DNA of 64,000 nt from Chitinophaga agri (GTDB lineage Bacteria; Bacteroidota; Bacteroidia; Chitinophagales; Chitinophagaceae): contig NZ_CP048113.1 in the NCBI RefSeq assembly GCF_010093065.1, positions 1,922,001-1,986,000 on the forward strand, in the 5' to 3' direction. Position 1 is the first letter of the stretch; every line of letters begins with the position of its first letter. Positions 43,284 through 53,600 of this stretch are shown one piece after another. Below the pieces are notes generated by a model. That model worked only from the letters and a program-made list of their open reading frames with translations, made no database searches and was not told the DNA's origin. Both the position numbers and the translations under genes were made by a program.

Positions 43284-45827
43284 TCAGAACAGTTCTCCCT
43301 GTCCCTGTGCGGTACCGCTTTCATCAGGTTCTTCTTCTTCAGAAGCCAGCTCTGCGCTGATCAGTTCTTCGCCTGTCAGGCGTGTGCCGACCGTTCTGTA
43401 GTTAGTGATTTCCACGAACTCGGCCAGGTTCACTTCTTCTTCATCGGGATTACGTTTCTTACCTGTTTTGAGCAGTACTACCGGTTCGGAGTGGGTAGTG
43501 ACCATTTCCAGGTAGTTACCAGCACCTTCCTTGATGAACAGGAACTTGTTGTTCATCGTCTGCGTTTCGATCCTGAAACGTTTAGCGTTGAACTGTTTCT
43601 TGTCAGCATCGAAGTAGATAGCGGATACTACTTTCTCAGGATTGAACTTTTCGATGTATACCAGTTCATTTGGATCATAACGGTTGATCAGATCGAAGTT
43701 GGTCAGTTCATACGTACCATTTTTGAATGCTACAAAGATCTTATCATCACCATCGAAAGAACCGATGTAGACACCACGTTCTTCGGTGTTCAGACGGCCG
43801 ATCTCTGCGTCGTACCAGAGTTTCTGGCCTGACAGGGTAGATACGCCCTTCTCTTTGAACTTGACGTTACGGATCGGGTATTTCGTTACCTGGTTACCCT
43901 GGGAGTTACGGCCCTTGATAGCGATGGTCTCGAAATACAGGTCAAACTCCTTGTTACGGGCAGCACAGTTAGGACTCAGGCGGATGCTTACTACTTCGGC
44001 TTCACCATTCGGATTGGCAGAGAAGTAATGCACCTTGGAGTTCTTCTCACCTTTCACGGTCAGGTCATATTCCTTATCACGCGTAATACCGGTTACATTA
44101 AAGCGTTTGGCATAGCTCATACCCGTCTTGCCATCCACATAGATCATGTTATAGGTAGTACGTTCATCATTCTTCCTGAATACATCGATATGGATAATAT
44201 CCTTACCCACAAAGACTTTATCGGCGACCTTGGTAATGATCATCTTACCGTCTTTTCTGAATACGATGATATTGTCAAGGTCAGAACAGTCGGCGACAAA
44301 TTCATCCTTCTTCAGTGAAGTACCGATGAAGCCATCTGCCCTGTTCACGTAGATCTTTGCATTGGCGATCGCCACCTGCTGTACCTGGATGGTATCGAAG
44401 GTCTTGATTTCGGTCACACGTTCGCGGCCTTTACCGTATTTCTTCAACAGGTTCTCGTAGTAAGCAACTGTAAAGTCAACGATATTCGCCAGGTCATGCT
44501 TTACGGCTTTGATATCCGCTTCTATGGTTTTGATCTGTTCGTTCAGTTCGTTGATATCGAGCCGGTAGATACGGCGTACCGGCTTCTCCGTTAGTTTCAG
44601 GATATCTTCACGGGTGATCTCTCTCTTCAGATTTTTCTTATAGGGAGCGAAGCCTTTATCGATCGCTACGATCACAGCTTCCCAGTCTTTATGTTTCTGT
44701 TCAAGTTCCTTATAGATACCTTTTTCGAAGAAGATCTTTTCGAGTGAGGTGTAGTGCCATTTCTCCTGCAGTTCGCTCAGTCTGATCTCCAGTTCCTTCT
44801 GTAACAAGCCCTGGGTGAATTCAGTAGAAGACTTCAGCAGGTCCGTTACGGTGAGGAAGCGTGGTTTATCTTCGATGATCACGCAGGCATTCGGAGAGAT
44901 GGAGATCTCACAATCGGTGAATGCGTAGAGTGCATCGATGGTGATATCCGGAGAGATACCAGGCGCCAGCTGCACTTCAATTTCTACGTCCTTAGCGGTA
45001 TTATCGACCACCTTTTTAATCTTGATCTTACCATTGTCATTGGCTTTTACGATAGACTCCATCAGTGCGGTAGTCGTCACGCCATAGGGTACATCCTTGA
45101 TCAGGAGGGTCTTTTTGTCTTTCTCTTCAATATGTGCACGCACGCGTACCTTACCACCACGGCGGCCTTCGTTGTAGTTGGCCACATCTATCATGCCACC
45201 GGTCGGGAAGTCGGGGAAGATCTCGAATTTCTTTCCTTTCAGGTGTTTGATAGATGCTTCGAGCAGTTCTATGAAGTTGTGCGGTAATATTTTGGTAGAT
45301 AAACCAACGGCAATACCTTCTGCGCCCTGCGCAAGCAGCAAAGGGAACTTCATAGGCAGTGCCAGCGGTTCGTTCTTACGACCGTCGTAACTCTGCTGCC
45401 ATTGGGTGGTTTTTGCGTTAAAGCCCACTTCCAGCGCAAATTTTGACAGGCGCGCCTCAATATAACGGGGAGCAGCTGCGTCATCACCAGTACGTACGTC
45501 GCCCCAGTTGCCCTGGGTATCGATCAGCAGGTCCTTTTGACCCAGGTTAACGATCGCATCGCCGATAGAAGCGTCTCCATGTGGGTGGAACTGCATAGTA
45601 GAACCAATCACGTTGGCTACCTTATTAAAACGGCCGTCGTCCATTTCCTTCATCGCATGAAGGATACGACGCTGAACGGGTTTCAAACCATCTTCCACGC
45701 TGGGTACAGCACGCTCCAGGATCACGTAGGAAGCGTAATCGAGGAACCAGTTCTCATACATGCCCCCCAGATGGAGGATGTTATGTAATGATTCGTCTGT
45801 CGGTTGTGTATTATCGATGTCGCTCAT
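43284..45827 (-). CDS. parC: DNA topoisomerase IV subunit A
   Basis: Strand-breaking subunit that decatenates daughter chromosomes with ParE. The N-terminal winged-helix and tower region begins at residue about 25 (WFLDYASYVILERAVPSVEDGLKPVQRR, quoted in part as VEDGLKPVQRR). The catalytic tyrosine lies in AAPRYIEARLS (about 118-128). A coiled-coil segment (about 400-460) and a C-terminal beta-propeller follow, with an acidic tail. GyrA is excluded as the likelier identity because the partner at 47126 is a ParE-type subunit. Length of 847 residues is usual for Bacteroidota ParC. Last gene of the operon. Confidence 0.93.
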   Translation of the reverse strand: MSDIDNTQPTDESLHNILHLGGMYENWFLDYASYVILERAVPSVEDGLKPVQRRILHAMKEMDDGRFNKVANVIGSTMQFHPHGDASIGDAIVNLGQKDLLIDTQGNWGDVRTGDDAAAPRYIEARLSKFALEVGFNAKTTQWQQSYDGRKNEPLALPMKFPLLLAQGAEGIAVGLSTKILPHNFIELLEASIKHLKGKKFEIFPDFPTGGMIDVANYNEGRRGGKVRVRAHIEEKDKKTLLIKDVPYGVTTTALMESIVKANDNGKIKIKKVVDNTAKDVEIEVQLAPGISPDITIDALYAFTDCEISISPNACVIIEDKPRFLTVTDLLKSSTEFTQGLLQKELEIRLSELQEKWHYTSLEKIFFEKGIYKELEQKHKDWEAVIVAIDKGFAPYKKNLKREITREDILKLTEKPVRRIYRLDINELNEQIKTIEADIKAVKHDLANIVDFTVAYYENLLKKYGKGRERVTEIKTFDTIQVQQVAIANAKIYVNRADGFIGTSLKKDEFVADCSDLDNIIVFRKDGKMIITKVADKVFVGKDIIHIDVFRKNDERTTYNMIYVDGKTGMSYAKRFNVTGITRDKEYDLTVKGEKNSKVHYFSANPNGEAEVVSIRLSPNCAARNKEFDLYFETIAIKGRNSQGNQVTKYPIRNVKFKEKGVSTLSGQKLWYDAEIGRLNTEERGVYIGSFDGDDKIFVAFKNGTYELTNFDLINRYDPNELVYIEKFNPEKVVSAIYFDADKKQFNAKRFRIETQTMNNKFLFIKEGAGNYLEMVTTHSEPVVLLKTGKKRNPDEEEVNLAEFVEITNYRTVGTRLTGEELISAELASEEEEPDESGTAQGQGELF

Positions 45828-45831
45828 AATC

Positions 45832-46230
45832 TTATTTATTGATCATCTTTTCAAATTCGTCTCTCCAGATGCGGATGGAATCTTTCCGTACGTCATCGAG
45901 GGAGTTAAGTTCGATGAAGCAGCAGTCTGTCACAGCTATCAGCTGGTGCCAGCAATTGATCTGCACTTCAATGCGTGCAGGCGCTTCGATCTGAATGGTC
46001 TCTATCCTGTTTCCGTTCAGGGGGCACCAGTCTATGCTGGCTTTGCCTGTCAACAGGTAAAGGACTTCCGGATTTTTATACGCAGCTTTTCCTTCATGGT
46101 AATGTTGTCCGCTGCTGCTACCAGCTTTTCTGTAACACAGAATAAAATCGCCGCTTCTGTCGGTATTCCATTCGTAATTACTGCCTCTTTCATCTTCTCC
46201 GCTAAGTTTAACGGGCGTTACTGTTACCAT
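45832..46230 (-). CDS. Small cupin-like protein
   Basis: A 132-residue soluble protein whose sequence fits a single cupin barrel: SSGQHYHEGKAAYKNPEVLYLLTGKASI contains a GxHYHxG-type first motif with two histidines (about 41-43), and the second motif area reads EVQINCWHQLIAVTDCCFIEL. Metal binding is plausible. The substrate is unknown. It lies four bases upstream of parC and ten bases downstream of the DUF1835 gene, so it is part of the topoisomerase operon by position. Confidence 0.75.
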   Translation of the reverse strand: MVTVTPVKLSGEDERGSNYEWNTDRSGDFILCYRKAGSSSGQHYHEGKAAYKNPEVLYLLTGKASIDWCPLNGNRIETIQIEAPARIEVQINCWHQLIAVTDCCFIELNSLDDVRKDSIRIWRDEFEKMINK

Positions 46231-46240
46231 AGATCTGCTG

Positions 46241-47104
46241 TTAGGCGTTAGTTGTTCCGGAAGGTATTTTTACTTCAAAATCTTTAATCGTTTTCAGCTC
46301 TCCCCTGCTCTCGAGTTTGTCCTGTTTGATGAGTTCTTTGAGTCTCCATCCCAGGAACTGGTCCATTACCGGGTACTTCAGCTTACCGGTTACCAGGCCT
46401 ACCACTTTCGATGCTTTCTGAAATTCTGCGGTACTTTGCTGTACGAGTTCTTTATCATAGAAAGCCGACGGCTCGCCCTTGATCTTTTTACCACCTTCCA
46501 GTAGCCGGATACCGGCGTTTTCATTCATCATCCTGCTCCATTCATCACCATCTATCTCAAATTCCGCGAGAGAAACCGGTCTGGCCAGTTTCTTTGCTTT
46601 CAGAAATTCTTTTGCGAGGATCTGATGCAGGTGAGTAGGATAGAACACACTTCCTTTTTCATTGAGGAAAGGAAGATTATTCAGATAGATAATATGGATA
46701 CGTCCCTGGAAGTCGTATAGCTGACTCACCAGCCAGTAGTACCCACATACATCTCTGGCATTCTGTCCGGCCCAGATATAGACTTCCTGTTCCGGTTCAC
46801 CCTTCAGCAGGGCTTTCAGCTGGCGTAGTTTTACCTGATCCCCTTTTTCCTCTTCAGGTTCAGGCACCTGTTGCAGGGCTTCAGGTATGAGTTCAGGCAC
46901 TGGCTGCGGTTGTATACCTGCCAGTTGCATCCACCATTGTTTGCGGGCGGTCTGACCATCCTTTGTGTCCAGGATAAAAAGAGGACCTACTGAGAGGTCA
47001 TCTTCGAAGTAAACGATGTCTCCCTTCAGTTGTTCATCCAGCTCAAAAGCAGCACTCAGTGCAGTAGCGGATGGTTCACCGAAAACGATATGTAGCAGTG
47101 CCAT
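46241..47104 (-). CDS. DUF1835 domain-containing protein
   Basis: The N-terminal domain (about 1-130, LLHIVFGEPSATALSAAFE, IVYFEDDLSVGPL) is DUF1835, and the C-terminal part (about 185-250, EFEIDGDEWSRMMNENAGIRL) resembles DUF3658, with which it is often paired. The biochemical function of the family is unknown. It sits between parE and the cupin gene with gaps of 21 and 10 bases. A link to topoisomerase function is suggested by position only. Confidence 0.85.
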   Translation of the reverse strand: MALLHIVFGEPSATALSAAFELDEQLKGDIVYFEDDLSVGPLFILDTKDGQTARKQWWMQLAGIQPQPVPELIPEALQQVPEPEEEKGDQVKLRQLKALLKGEPEQEVYIWAGQNARDVCGYYWLVSQLYDFQGRIHIIYLNNLPFLNEKGSVFYPTHLHQILAKEFLKAKKLARPVSLAEFEIDGDEWSRMMNENAGIRLLEGGKKIKGEPSAFYDKELVQQSTAEFQKASKVVGLVTGKLKYPVMDQFLGWRLKELIKQDKLESRGELKTIKDFEVKIPSGTTNA

Positions 47105-47125
47105 TGGTTTTGTGATAATGCTGAT

Positions 47126-49039
47126 TTATTTGCGCTCTTCTTCTACTACTACGTCTACCAGGTCTTTCTCATAACGCAGGTTGCTGATAATGAATTCCTG
47201 TCGGGTCTGTGTATTTTTACCCATATAGTATTCCAGCAATTTCTGTATATGGGTGTCCTTGGAAAGGATGACTGGTTCCACTTTCATGTCATCATTAATG
47301 AAGTTGGCAAATTCATCCGGAGAGATCTCACCAAGACCTTTGAATCGGGTGATCTCTGGCTTATTGCCCAGTTTCCTGATAGCCTTTAAACGTTCTTCGT
47401 CGCTGTAGCAGTAGATAGTCTGCTGCTTGTTACGTACGCGGAACAGCGGCGTTTCGAGGATATACAGGTGACCATTTTTAACGAGGTCAGGGAAGAACTG
47501 CAGGAAGAAGGTAAGCAATAATAAGCGGATGTGCATACCGTCTACGTCGGCATCAGTTGCCACGACGATCCTGTTGTAGCGCAGGCCTTCCAGTCCTTCT
47601 TCGATATTCAGTGCGTGTTGGAGCAGATTGAATTCTTCGTTTTCGTATACGATCTTTTTGGTCAGACCAAAGCAGTTCAGTGGTTTACCCCTGAGACTGA
47701 ATACCGCCTGGGTTTCCACATTACGGGACTTGGTGATGGAACCACTTGCAGAGTCACCTTCGGTGATGAAGATCGTCGTGTTGAGGCGTTTGGTTTCCAG
47801 ATCGTTCTTATCTTTTCCGCTGATCTCTTCGTTCAGGTGGATACGGCAGTCGCGCAGTTTACGGTTGTGCAGGTTGGCCTTTTTCGCTCTTTCATTGGCC
47901 AGTTTTTTAATACCGGCCAGTTCTTTACGCTCACGTTCACTCTGCTCAATACGTTTCTTTAAAGCCTCTGCGGTAGCAGGATTTTTATGCAGGAAGTCGT
48001 CCAGGTGTTTGGACATGAAGTCCAGCACGAAAGCCTTGACTGAAGGACCATTTTCAAATACGGTCAGTGAGCCGAGCTTGGTTTTGGTCTGGGATTCGAA
48101 TACAGGTTCCTGTACCCTGATAGAGATCGCAGCGCAGATAGACGCACGGATGTCCGTAGCGTCGTAGTCTTTTTTATAGAAATCGCGGATTGTCTTTACA
48201 AATGCCTCACGGAACGCAGCCAGGTGCGTACCGCCCTGGGTAGTATGCTGACCGTTTACGAAAGAGTAATACTCTTCACCGTATTGGTTTTCGTGGGTAA
48301 CAGCTACTTCAATATCCTCTCCCTTCAGGTGAATGATCGGATAACGCAGCTCATCCTCGTTAGTTTTGCGTTGCAGCAGGTCTAACAGCCCATTTTTAGA
48401 AAGATATTTCTTGCCGTTAAAGCTTACGGTGAGACCAGCGTTCAGGAAGCAATAGTTCCAGATCTGGTTTTCCAGGAACTCCGGAATAAAGCGGTAGTTA
48501 CGGAAAACGGTATCATCAGGTGTGAAGGTAACGAAGGTACCATTCGGTTCATTGGTATTAGCTTCCTTATGTTCTTTGACCAGGATACCCCGTTCAAATT
48601 CAGCCGTTTTCACACGTCCGTCACGATAGGATTCTACTCTGAAATAAGTGGACAAAGCGTTTACTGCTTTGGTACCGACACCGTTCAACCCCACAGACTT
48701 CTGGAAAGCTTTACTATCGTACTTGGCGCCGGTGTTGATCTTGCTTACCACATCCACCACCTTACCCAACGGAATGCCCCGACCGTAGTCGCGTACCGTC
48801 ACGTTATGTTCAGTCACCTTGATTTCGATCTGCTTGCCGAAGCCCATGGTGTGCTCGTCAATACAGTTGTCAGCAACCTCCTTTAACAGTATATAGATAC
48901 CATCGTCCATACTTGAGCCGTCGCCTAACTTACCAATATACATACCCGGACGCAGGCGGATATGCTCACGCCAGTCGAGTGACCGGATCGAATCTTCGGT
49001 ATAGGCAGCAGAGAGATCTTTCTTATCCGTAGTAGCCAT
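47126..49039 (-). CDS. parE: DNA topoisomerase IV subunit B
   Basis: ATPase subunit of topoisomerase IV, 637 residues. The GHKL ATPase domain covers about 25-220 ([38 protein letters not shown]). The transducer domain follows, and the TOPRIM domain contains [11 protein letters not shown] (about 425) and [13 protein letters not shown] with the metal-binding aspartates. The C-terminus has [13 protein letters not shown]. It is the first gene of a four-gene operon ending in parC and has a clear promoter 150 bases upstream. Confidence 0.95.
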   Translation of the reverse strand: MATTDKKDLSAAYTEDSIRSLDWREHIRLRPGMYIGKLGDGSSMDDGIYILLKEVADNCIDEHTMGFGKQIEIKVTEHNVTVRDYGRGIPLGKVVDVVSKINTGAKYDSKAFQKSVGLNGVGTKAVNALSTYFRVESYRDGRVKTAEFERGILVKEHKEANTNEPNGTFVTFTPDDTVFRNYRFIPEFLENQIWNYCFLNAGLTVSFNGKKYLSKNGLLDLLQRKTNEDELRYPIIHLKGEDIEVAVTHENQYGEEYYSFVNGQHTTQGGTHLAAFREAFVKTIRDFYKKDYDATDIRASICAAISIRVQEPVFESQTKTKLGSLTVFENGPSVKAFVLDFMSKHLDDFLHKNPATAEALKKRIEQSERERKELAGIKKLANERAKKANLHNRKLRDCRIHLNEEISGKDKNDLETKRLNTTIFITEGDSASGSITKSRNVETQAVFSLRGKPLNCFGLTKKIVYENEEFNLLQHALNIEEGLEGLRYNRIVVATDADVDGMHIRLLLLTFFLQFFPDLVKNGHLYILETPLFRVRNKQQTIYCYSDEERLKAIRKLGNKPEITRFKGLGEISPDEFANFINDDMKVEPVILSKDTHIQKLLEYYMGKNTQTRQEFIISNLRYEKDLVDVVVEEERK

Positions 49040-49187
49040 AATTATATAGAAATTCCAATTTACAGTTTGTTACAACAAGCGGACTATCAATGCACCATTT
49101 ATGCCACCATTCTCAGGGTCCATTTTACCGGGGCATCTAGTCCGGGAAGCGAATTTACTAAAAGTTTTAGCAAAATCCGGTTGCTGG

Positions 49188-49218
49188 CAAAAATACAGGT
49201 TTCAGCGTATCATCCCAA
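49188..49218 (-). promoter_or_regulatory. Promoter of the parE operon
   Basis: On the minus strand TTG (49218-49216) is followed after 20 bases by TATTTTTG (49195-49188), a perfect TAnnTTTG element with standard spacing. The leader to the parE ATG is about 145 bases. The rest of the divergent gap 49040-49466 shows no gene or other structure I can support. Confidence 0.75.
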
Positions 49219-49466
49219 GTATTAGTTATACAATATGCTTAAATAAATGAATAACAGTTAATTGAGGGCCCTGATATGGCCTTGCCAGTTTAGTGCCGGT
49301 CAGCACCGGTTTTGCCAAGATAATACAAATATATTTTCTTCGAATATCGACCTAATAAGAAAAACAATATCACACAAAAGTTTTCGGGCCAATTACTTTT
49401 TATATAGACAAATATTTTATATTTACAAACTAGTCATCTTTTTGAATATAAAACCTGTCCTAAACT

Positions 49467-49622
49467 ATGAAAACTTCATTCCTGATCACACTGGCAACAG
49501 TGCTTTCCATTGCGCTGCTCATCACGTTCATGATTAAAAGGGAAGAACGCTCCATGAGCCAGCTCAGCGCACGATTCATCAAGCTTGTTCAGAAATTTAA
49601 CTCCTGGCAGATGATGAAATAA
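49467..49622 (+). CDS. Small single-span membrane protein, 51 residues
   Basis: ATG at 49467, TAA at 49620. The N-terminus is short and basic, followed by one hydrophobic span (FLITLATVLSIALLITFMI), then a charged helix (KREERSMSQLSARF) and a polar end (NSWQMMK). No family recognised. It probably forms a two-gene unit with the 39-residue gene 31 bases downstream, which also opens with MKT and one span. A shared terminator follows the second gene, which supports both being expressed. Confidence 0.6.
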   Translation: MKTSFLITLATVLSIALLITFMIKREERSMSQLSARFIKLVQKFNSWQMMK

Positions 49623-49653
49623 CAATTTTCAGTCATTTAATACGCTATTTCCT

Positions 49654-49773
49654 ATGAAAACAGGGCTGCTATTTAAACTGGCCTGTTTACTGATCGCCTC
49701 AATGGTGCTTGCAGTGCATTTTGTGCGCAAAGCATTTGGTACAATGGGGACTTCTGACAATCCGGCAAAATAA
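49654..49773 (+). CDS. Small single-span membrane protein, 39 residues
   Basis: ATG at 49654, TAA at 49771. The product is MKTGLLF, a hydrophobic span (LACLLIASMVLAVHFV), then RKAFGTMGTSDNPAK. No family recognised. The span could also be read as an uncleaved signal sequence. The strong hairpin 18 bases after its stop supports a real transcript end. Confidence 0.55.
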   Translation: MKTGLLFKLACLLIASMVLAVHFVRKAFGTMGTSDNPAK

Positions 49774-49790
49774 TTTATCAGTAAACAGCA

Positions 49791-49822
49791 AAAGGGCGGA
49801 AGATGATGATCTTCCGCCCTTT
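49791..49822. terminator. Bidirectional terminator
   Basis: AAAGGGCGGAAG pairs perfectly with CTTCCGCCCTTT over 12 bp around an eight-base loop. It lies between the small plus-strand genes and the minus-strand response regulator and would serve both. Confidence 0.85.
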
Positions 49823-49845
49823 CTTGTTATAAGTAGAAATAACTG

Positions 49846-50514
49846 CTATCTGTTATAATATTTGTTAACTGCATCGGTACGGCTTCTCACGTGCAGTTTT
49901 TCGTAAATATTATGTACGTGCCGGCGTACGGTTTCAATACTGATAAATAGGTTGCTGGCGATTTCCTTGTATAGGAATCCTTTGGACAGCTGGTCGAGGA
50001 TCTCTTTTTCCCTGGAAGTCAATGCCTCCAGTGCTGGGTTAGGCTTCGCCTGTTTCTGGAAATAGGCCACTACCCTACGGGCAATCTGTGAGCTCATAGG
50101 GGAACCACCTTCATGCAGGTCCCTGATAGCGCTTAACAGCTCGCTTGGTGGTGTCTTTTTCAGGATATAACCGCTTGCGCCGGCTTCCAGTGCCTGGAAG
50201 ATCTTATCATCATCCTCGTATACCGTCAGCATCATGAAATGCATATCCGGGTACTCACCTTTTAAACGGGCTATACACTCAATCCCATTCATACCGCCAG
50301 GAAGATTAAAATCCATCAGCACTACGTTTGGCAATAAACCAGGGATCTGCTCTACTGCAGTCTCCGCGTTATTGAAAGCGCCAATACAAGCATACCCATC
50401 AGAGCCATTAATCAGCAATTCCATGGCTGTACGGATATCATGGTTGTCTTCAACGATCGCCACAGAAATGATGTCCATGTTATCCTGAGATTTCTTTTTC
50501 GAGTATACAGTCAT
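49846..50514 (-). CDS. NarL/LuxR-type response regulator
   Basis: The receiver domain covers about 15-130: AIVEDNHDI (acidic pocket), MDFNLPGGMNG with the phosphoacceptor aspartate, and ILKKTPPSELL with the conserved lysine. The C-terminal LuxR helix-turn-helix covers about 160-215 (LTSREKEILDQLSKGFLYKE, IETVRRHVHNIYEKL). The start at 50514 precedes an in-frame ATG at 50478 (MDIISVAI), which is also possible. It follows the propeller kinase by 69 bases on the same strand and is its likely phosphorylation partner. Confidence 0.93.
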   Translation of the reverse strand: MTVYSKKKSQDNMDIISVAIVEDNHDIRTAMELLINGSDGYACIGAFNNAETAVEQIPGLLPNVVLMDFNLPGGMNGIECIARLKGEYPDMHFMMLTVYEDDDKIFQALEAGASGYILKKTPPSELLSAIRDLHEGGSPMSSQIARRVVAYFQKQAKPNPALEALTSREKEILDQLSKGFLYKEIASNLFISIETVRRHVHNIYEKLHVRSRTDAVNKYYNR

Positions 50515-50573
50515 TGATAATCAGTTGTTATGTTTACGAGAGGTCAACGTAATCCCACGTTTATGTTATGTTA

Positions 50574-50607
50574 CAAATCTATATTAAATTAACGGGATAT
50601 CTAGCAA
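50574..50607 (-). promoter_or_regulatory. Possible separate promoter of the response regulator
   Basis: On the minus strand TAGATTTG (50581-50574) is a perfect -7 element and TTG at 50607-50605 a -33 element with a 23-base spacer. It overlaps the end of the kinase gene, so the regulator may be transcribed on its own as well as from the kinase promoter. Confidence 0.45.
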
Positions 50608-53600
50608 AACTATCGTACCGTGATGCGATGTGATATCAGCATGACCTCCGACCGCCTGCATTCGCTTCTGAATGTTCTTCAAACCATTTCCGAACAATCT
50701 CACTTTCTCCTGATCAAAGCCTTTGCCATTGTCTTTGATCATAATGGTCATGTTCTTGTGCATCTCTATTTGTATCACTACTTCTGATGCCTGGGCATGT
50801 TTCACCACATTGTGTAAGGATTCCTTCACTGCCAGGTATATATTACGCCTGGTACCACCGCTTAGTTTAATGTTCGGGATAGTTTCCGGAATATAGAACT
50901 GGTGGGTGATGTGTGCGTGTTCCAGAAAATCGGCCGCGAAACTACGCATATAAGCGATCAGGTTTTCCAGTGAGTCATTCGAAGAGTTCATCGCCCAGAT
51001 GATCTCACTCATCTTGTCTACCAGCTCTCCCGCCGCCTCTGATATACGTTCCAGCTCCTTCGTGGCTGAGGTATCGGTGATCTTACGCTTCGCAATTTCA
51101 CTTAACAAACGGATCGTTGACAGCCCTGATCCCAGGTCATCGTGCATATCACTGGAGATCCTCGCTCTCTCCTGATCTACCGCCTGTTCTTTCTCCAGTT
51201 TCAGCTTCTCATGACGGATCTTGTAATCCAGGTAGAGCGTGGAGAAATAGTAAGCGACTCCCAACAGCAGCAGCAACAGCAGGAATCTGAACCAGAGCGA
51301 CTGCCAGAAAGGAATACGGATGGTGATTTCCAGTGTGGTAGGCGTTGAATTTAAAATATCGTCGTTATTGGATGCTCTTACGTTGAAAGTATAGGTGCCG
51401 GGTCGCAGATTGGTGTAACGTGCCATTCTGAAGGCCCCCGCCTGCACCCAGTCCTCATCTGCACCGTCCAGTTTGTATTGTACCTTGTTCTTCAGCGGAT
51501 TGGTGTATTCCAGTGGTACGAACTCAATAGCGATAGTGTTGTGATTATAAGGCAATTCTATTCTTCTCAGTAATGATAATGCAGTATCGGACTCATACGG
51601 TTTGTCCAGCACTTCCATACGCATGATCACCACTTTGGGTTTTGAAGTGTTCTTTTTAAAATCTTTAGGATAAAATCCGTTACTACCGCGGATACCACCG
51701 AAGAACAACTCTCCGTCTACAGACTTAAAGAAGGCCCCGGTGTTGAATTCATTTGATTGTAACCCATCTTCATAGTTATAGGTCGTAATCTCATCATCAG
51801 CAGGATTGATCTGTGAAAGACCCTTATTGTGGCTCACCCAGATCCTGTCTTTTTCGTCCAGCAGCACACCATAAAGATAGTCATTGATCAGCGCAGGATA
51901 GTCATAACTATTGTAGTGTTTTTTACGGTGGTTATTGTCATCAAGCACGAAGAGTCCCTTGGACGTGGCTAATAATAACTCTTTACCGGCGCGTTTGCTG
52001 ATAGATTTTACGATCGTACCCGGAGGCAATGTAATGATCTCCCAGTTGGCACTACCGCTCCTTTTCACGTATGCTGCGACTTTGGTGCCGACATATTTAT
52101 TGCCCAGCAGGTCTTCATAATAAGTGGTGAGTATCTCATCAGGGAACTCATGAACGATCGCTACTTTATAGCCACCACGATCGCCTGGCATGACCTGTAA
52201 CAGATAGCGGCCATAGTTGAAATATACTTCTCCGCTGGTACGTTTGAACAGGAATGGATACATGTCCTCCTGCGGCGGCAAACCCAGTGCCGATACGTAC
52301 TTCGTCAGGTCTTCAAATTTGCGGGTGTGTACATTGAACAGGCCAATGTGCATGTCTGAAAAATGGAACCACAGACGTTCAAAATCTTCTCTGCAGATCG
52401 CATTTAAATTTTTAGCAGGGAAGATATGTTTGCCGTTGTCACCAGGAATACGTTCGAGGAACTTCCCTCCTTTCTCATAGATATCTAATCCGTCGTTAAG
52501 CAGGCCCACATAGAGTTTGCCGTCATCATGCTTGTACACGGCCCTGACCATATTATGCGTGGTGGCAGGAGAACTATAAAGATTAAACACCTTCTTATTC
52601 GGAGAATATTTTTTGATACCATCCCCATCCGTGCCAACCCACATATTATCAGCCGCATCACGGTAGAGATAGGTGACCACGTTCCATGAGCGGGTTTCGG
52701 AACCGTTGAAACTCACGATACGTGTTACGATCTCATTACGTCTGATGTTATAGATCATGATGCCGTCAGTGCCACCGATCCAGATGTTACCTTTCTGGTC
52801 CAGTTCGAGGCATAATGGGCTGAAATTGGCATCCTTCGGATCACGCTGATCGAATGGTATATCTGTGTATTTGTTGAGTTTCTTATTGAAGATGATAAGA
52901 TGGCCTTTACAGGCAATGATGAGCGAATCGCTGTTAAGATTCTTTAATACGGTATGAGAAGTGATACCGGGAAGACAATAAGTGGTGAGCCGCAGGTTTT
53001 TGGTGTTCATGGCCAGCAGTTCACCCGGTTCGAAGTTCATCCAGATCGTATTACCGTCCTTATACATGGCATTTGCGGCAATCCCCCGTTGTAACATGGG
53101 TTTAGGATAGAGGATAACGCGTTTCTTTGCATACGTGGAATCGTCAAGTATGTAGATGCCTTTGGATGGGCGCCATACCCACATACTGTTAGTAAGCGAA
53201 TCCTCTCCTAATATCCTGAACTTATTGCCATTATCGCGCTCACCATTGTTTTCATACATCGTGTCTTCAAGTACCGTCTCAAAAGAGTTCTTGTACTCAT
53301 CATACACGCTGATACCATAGTTATGGGTGAGCATCAGCTGATGCCTTCTGTTTCGGTAAAGAGAGTAGCCTTTATACCCTTTGAGGGCAAATCGGTTAAT
53401 CAATGCACGTCCACCGTTGTTATTGCGGACTACGAGGTTTCCCTTCCCCTGTCCGGCCCGTTCCTGTAAACTAGGATTAAACCTGTATTCATTGAAACCA
53501 TACCCGTCGAACCTGTTTATGCCGTCATGTGTAGCGATCCACATAAAGCCCTGGTTATCTTCCAGGATGTCATAGACAGAATTCTGAGATAATCCTTCAT

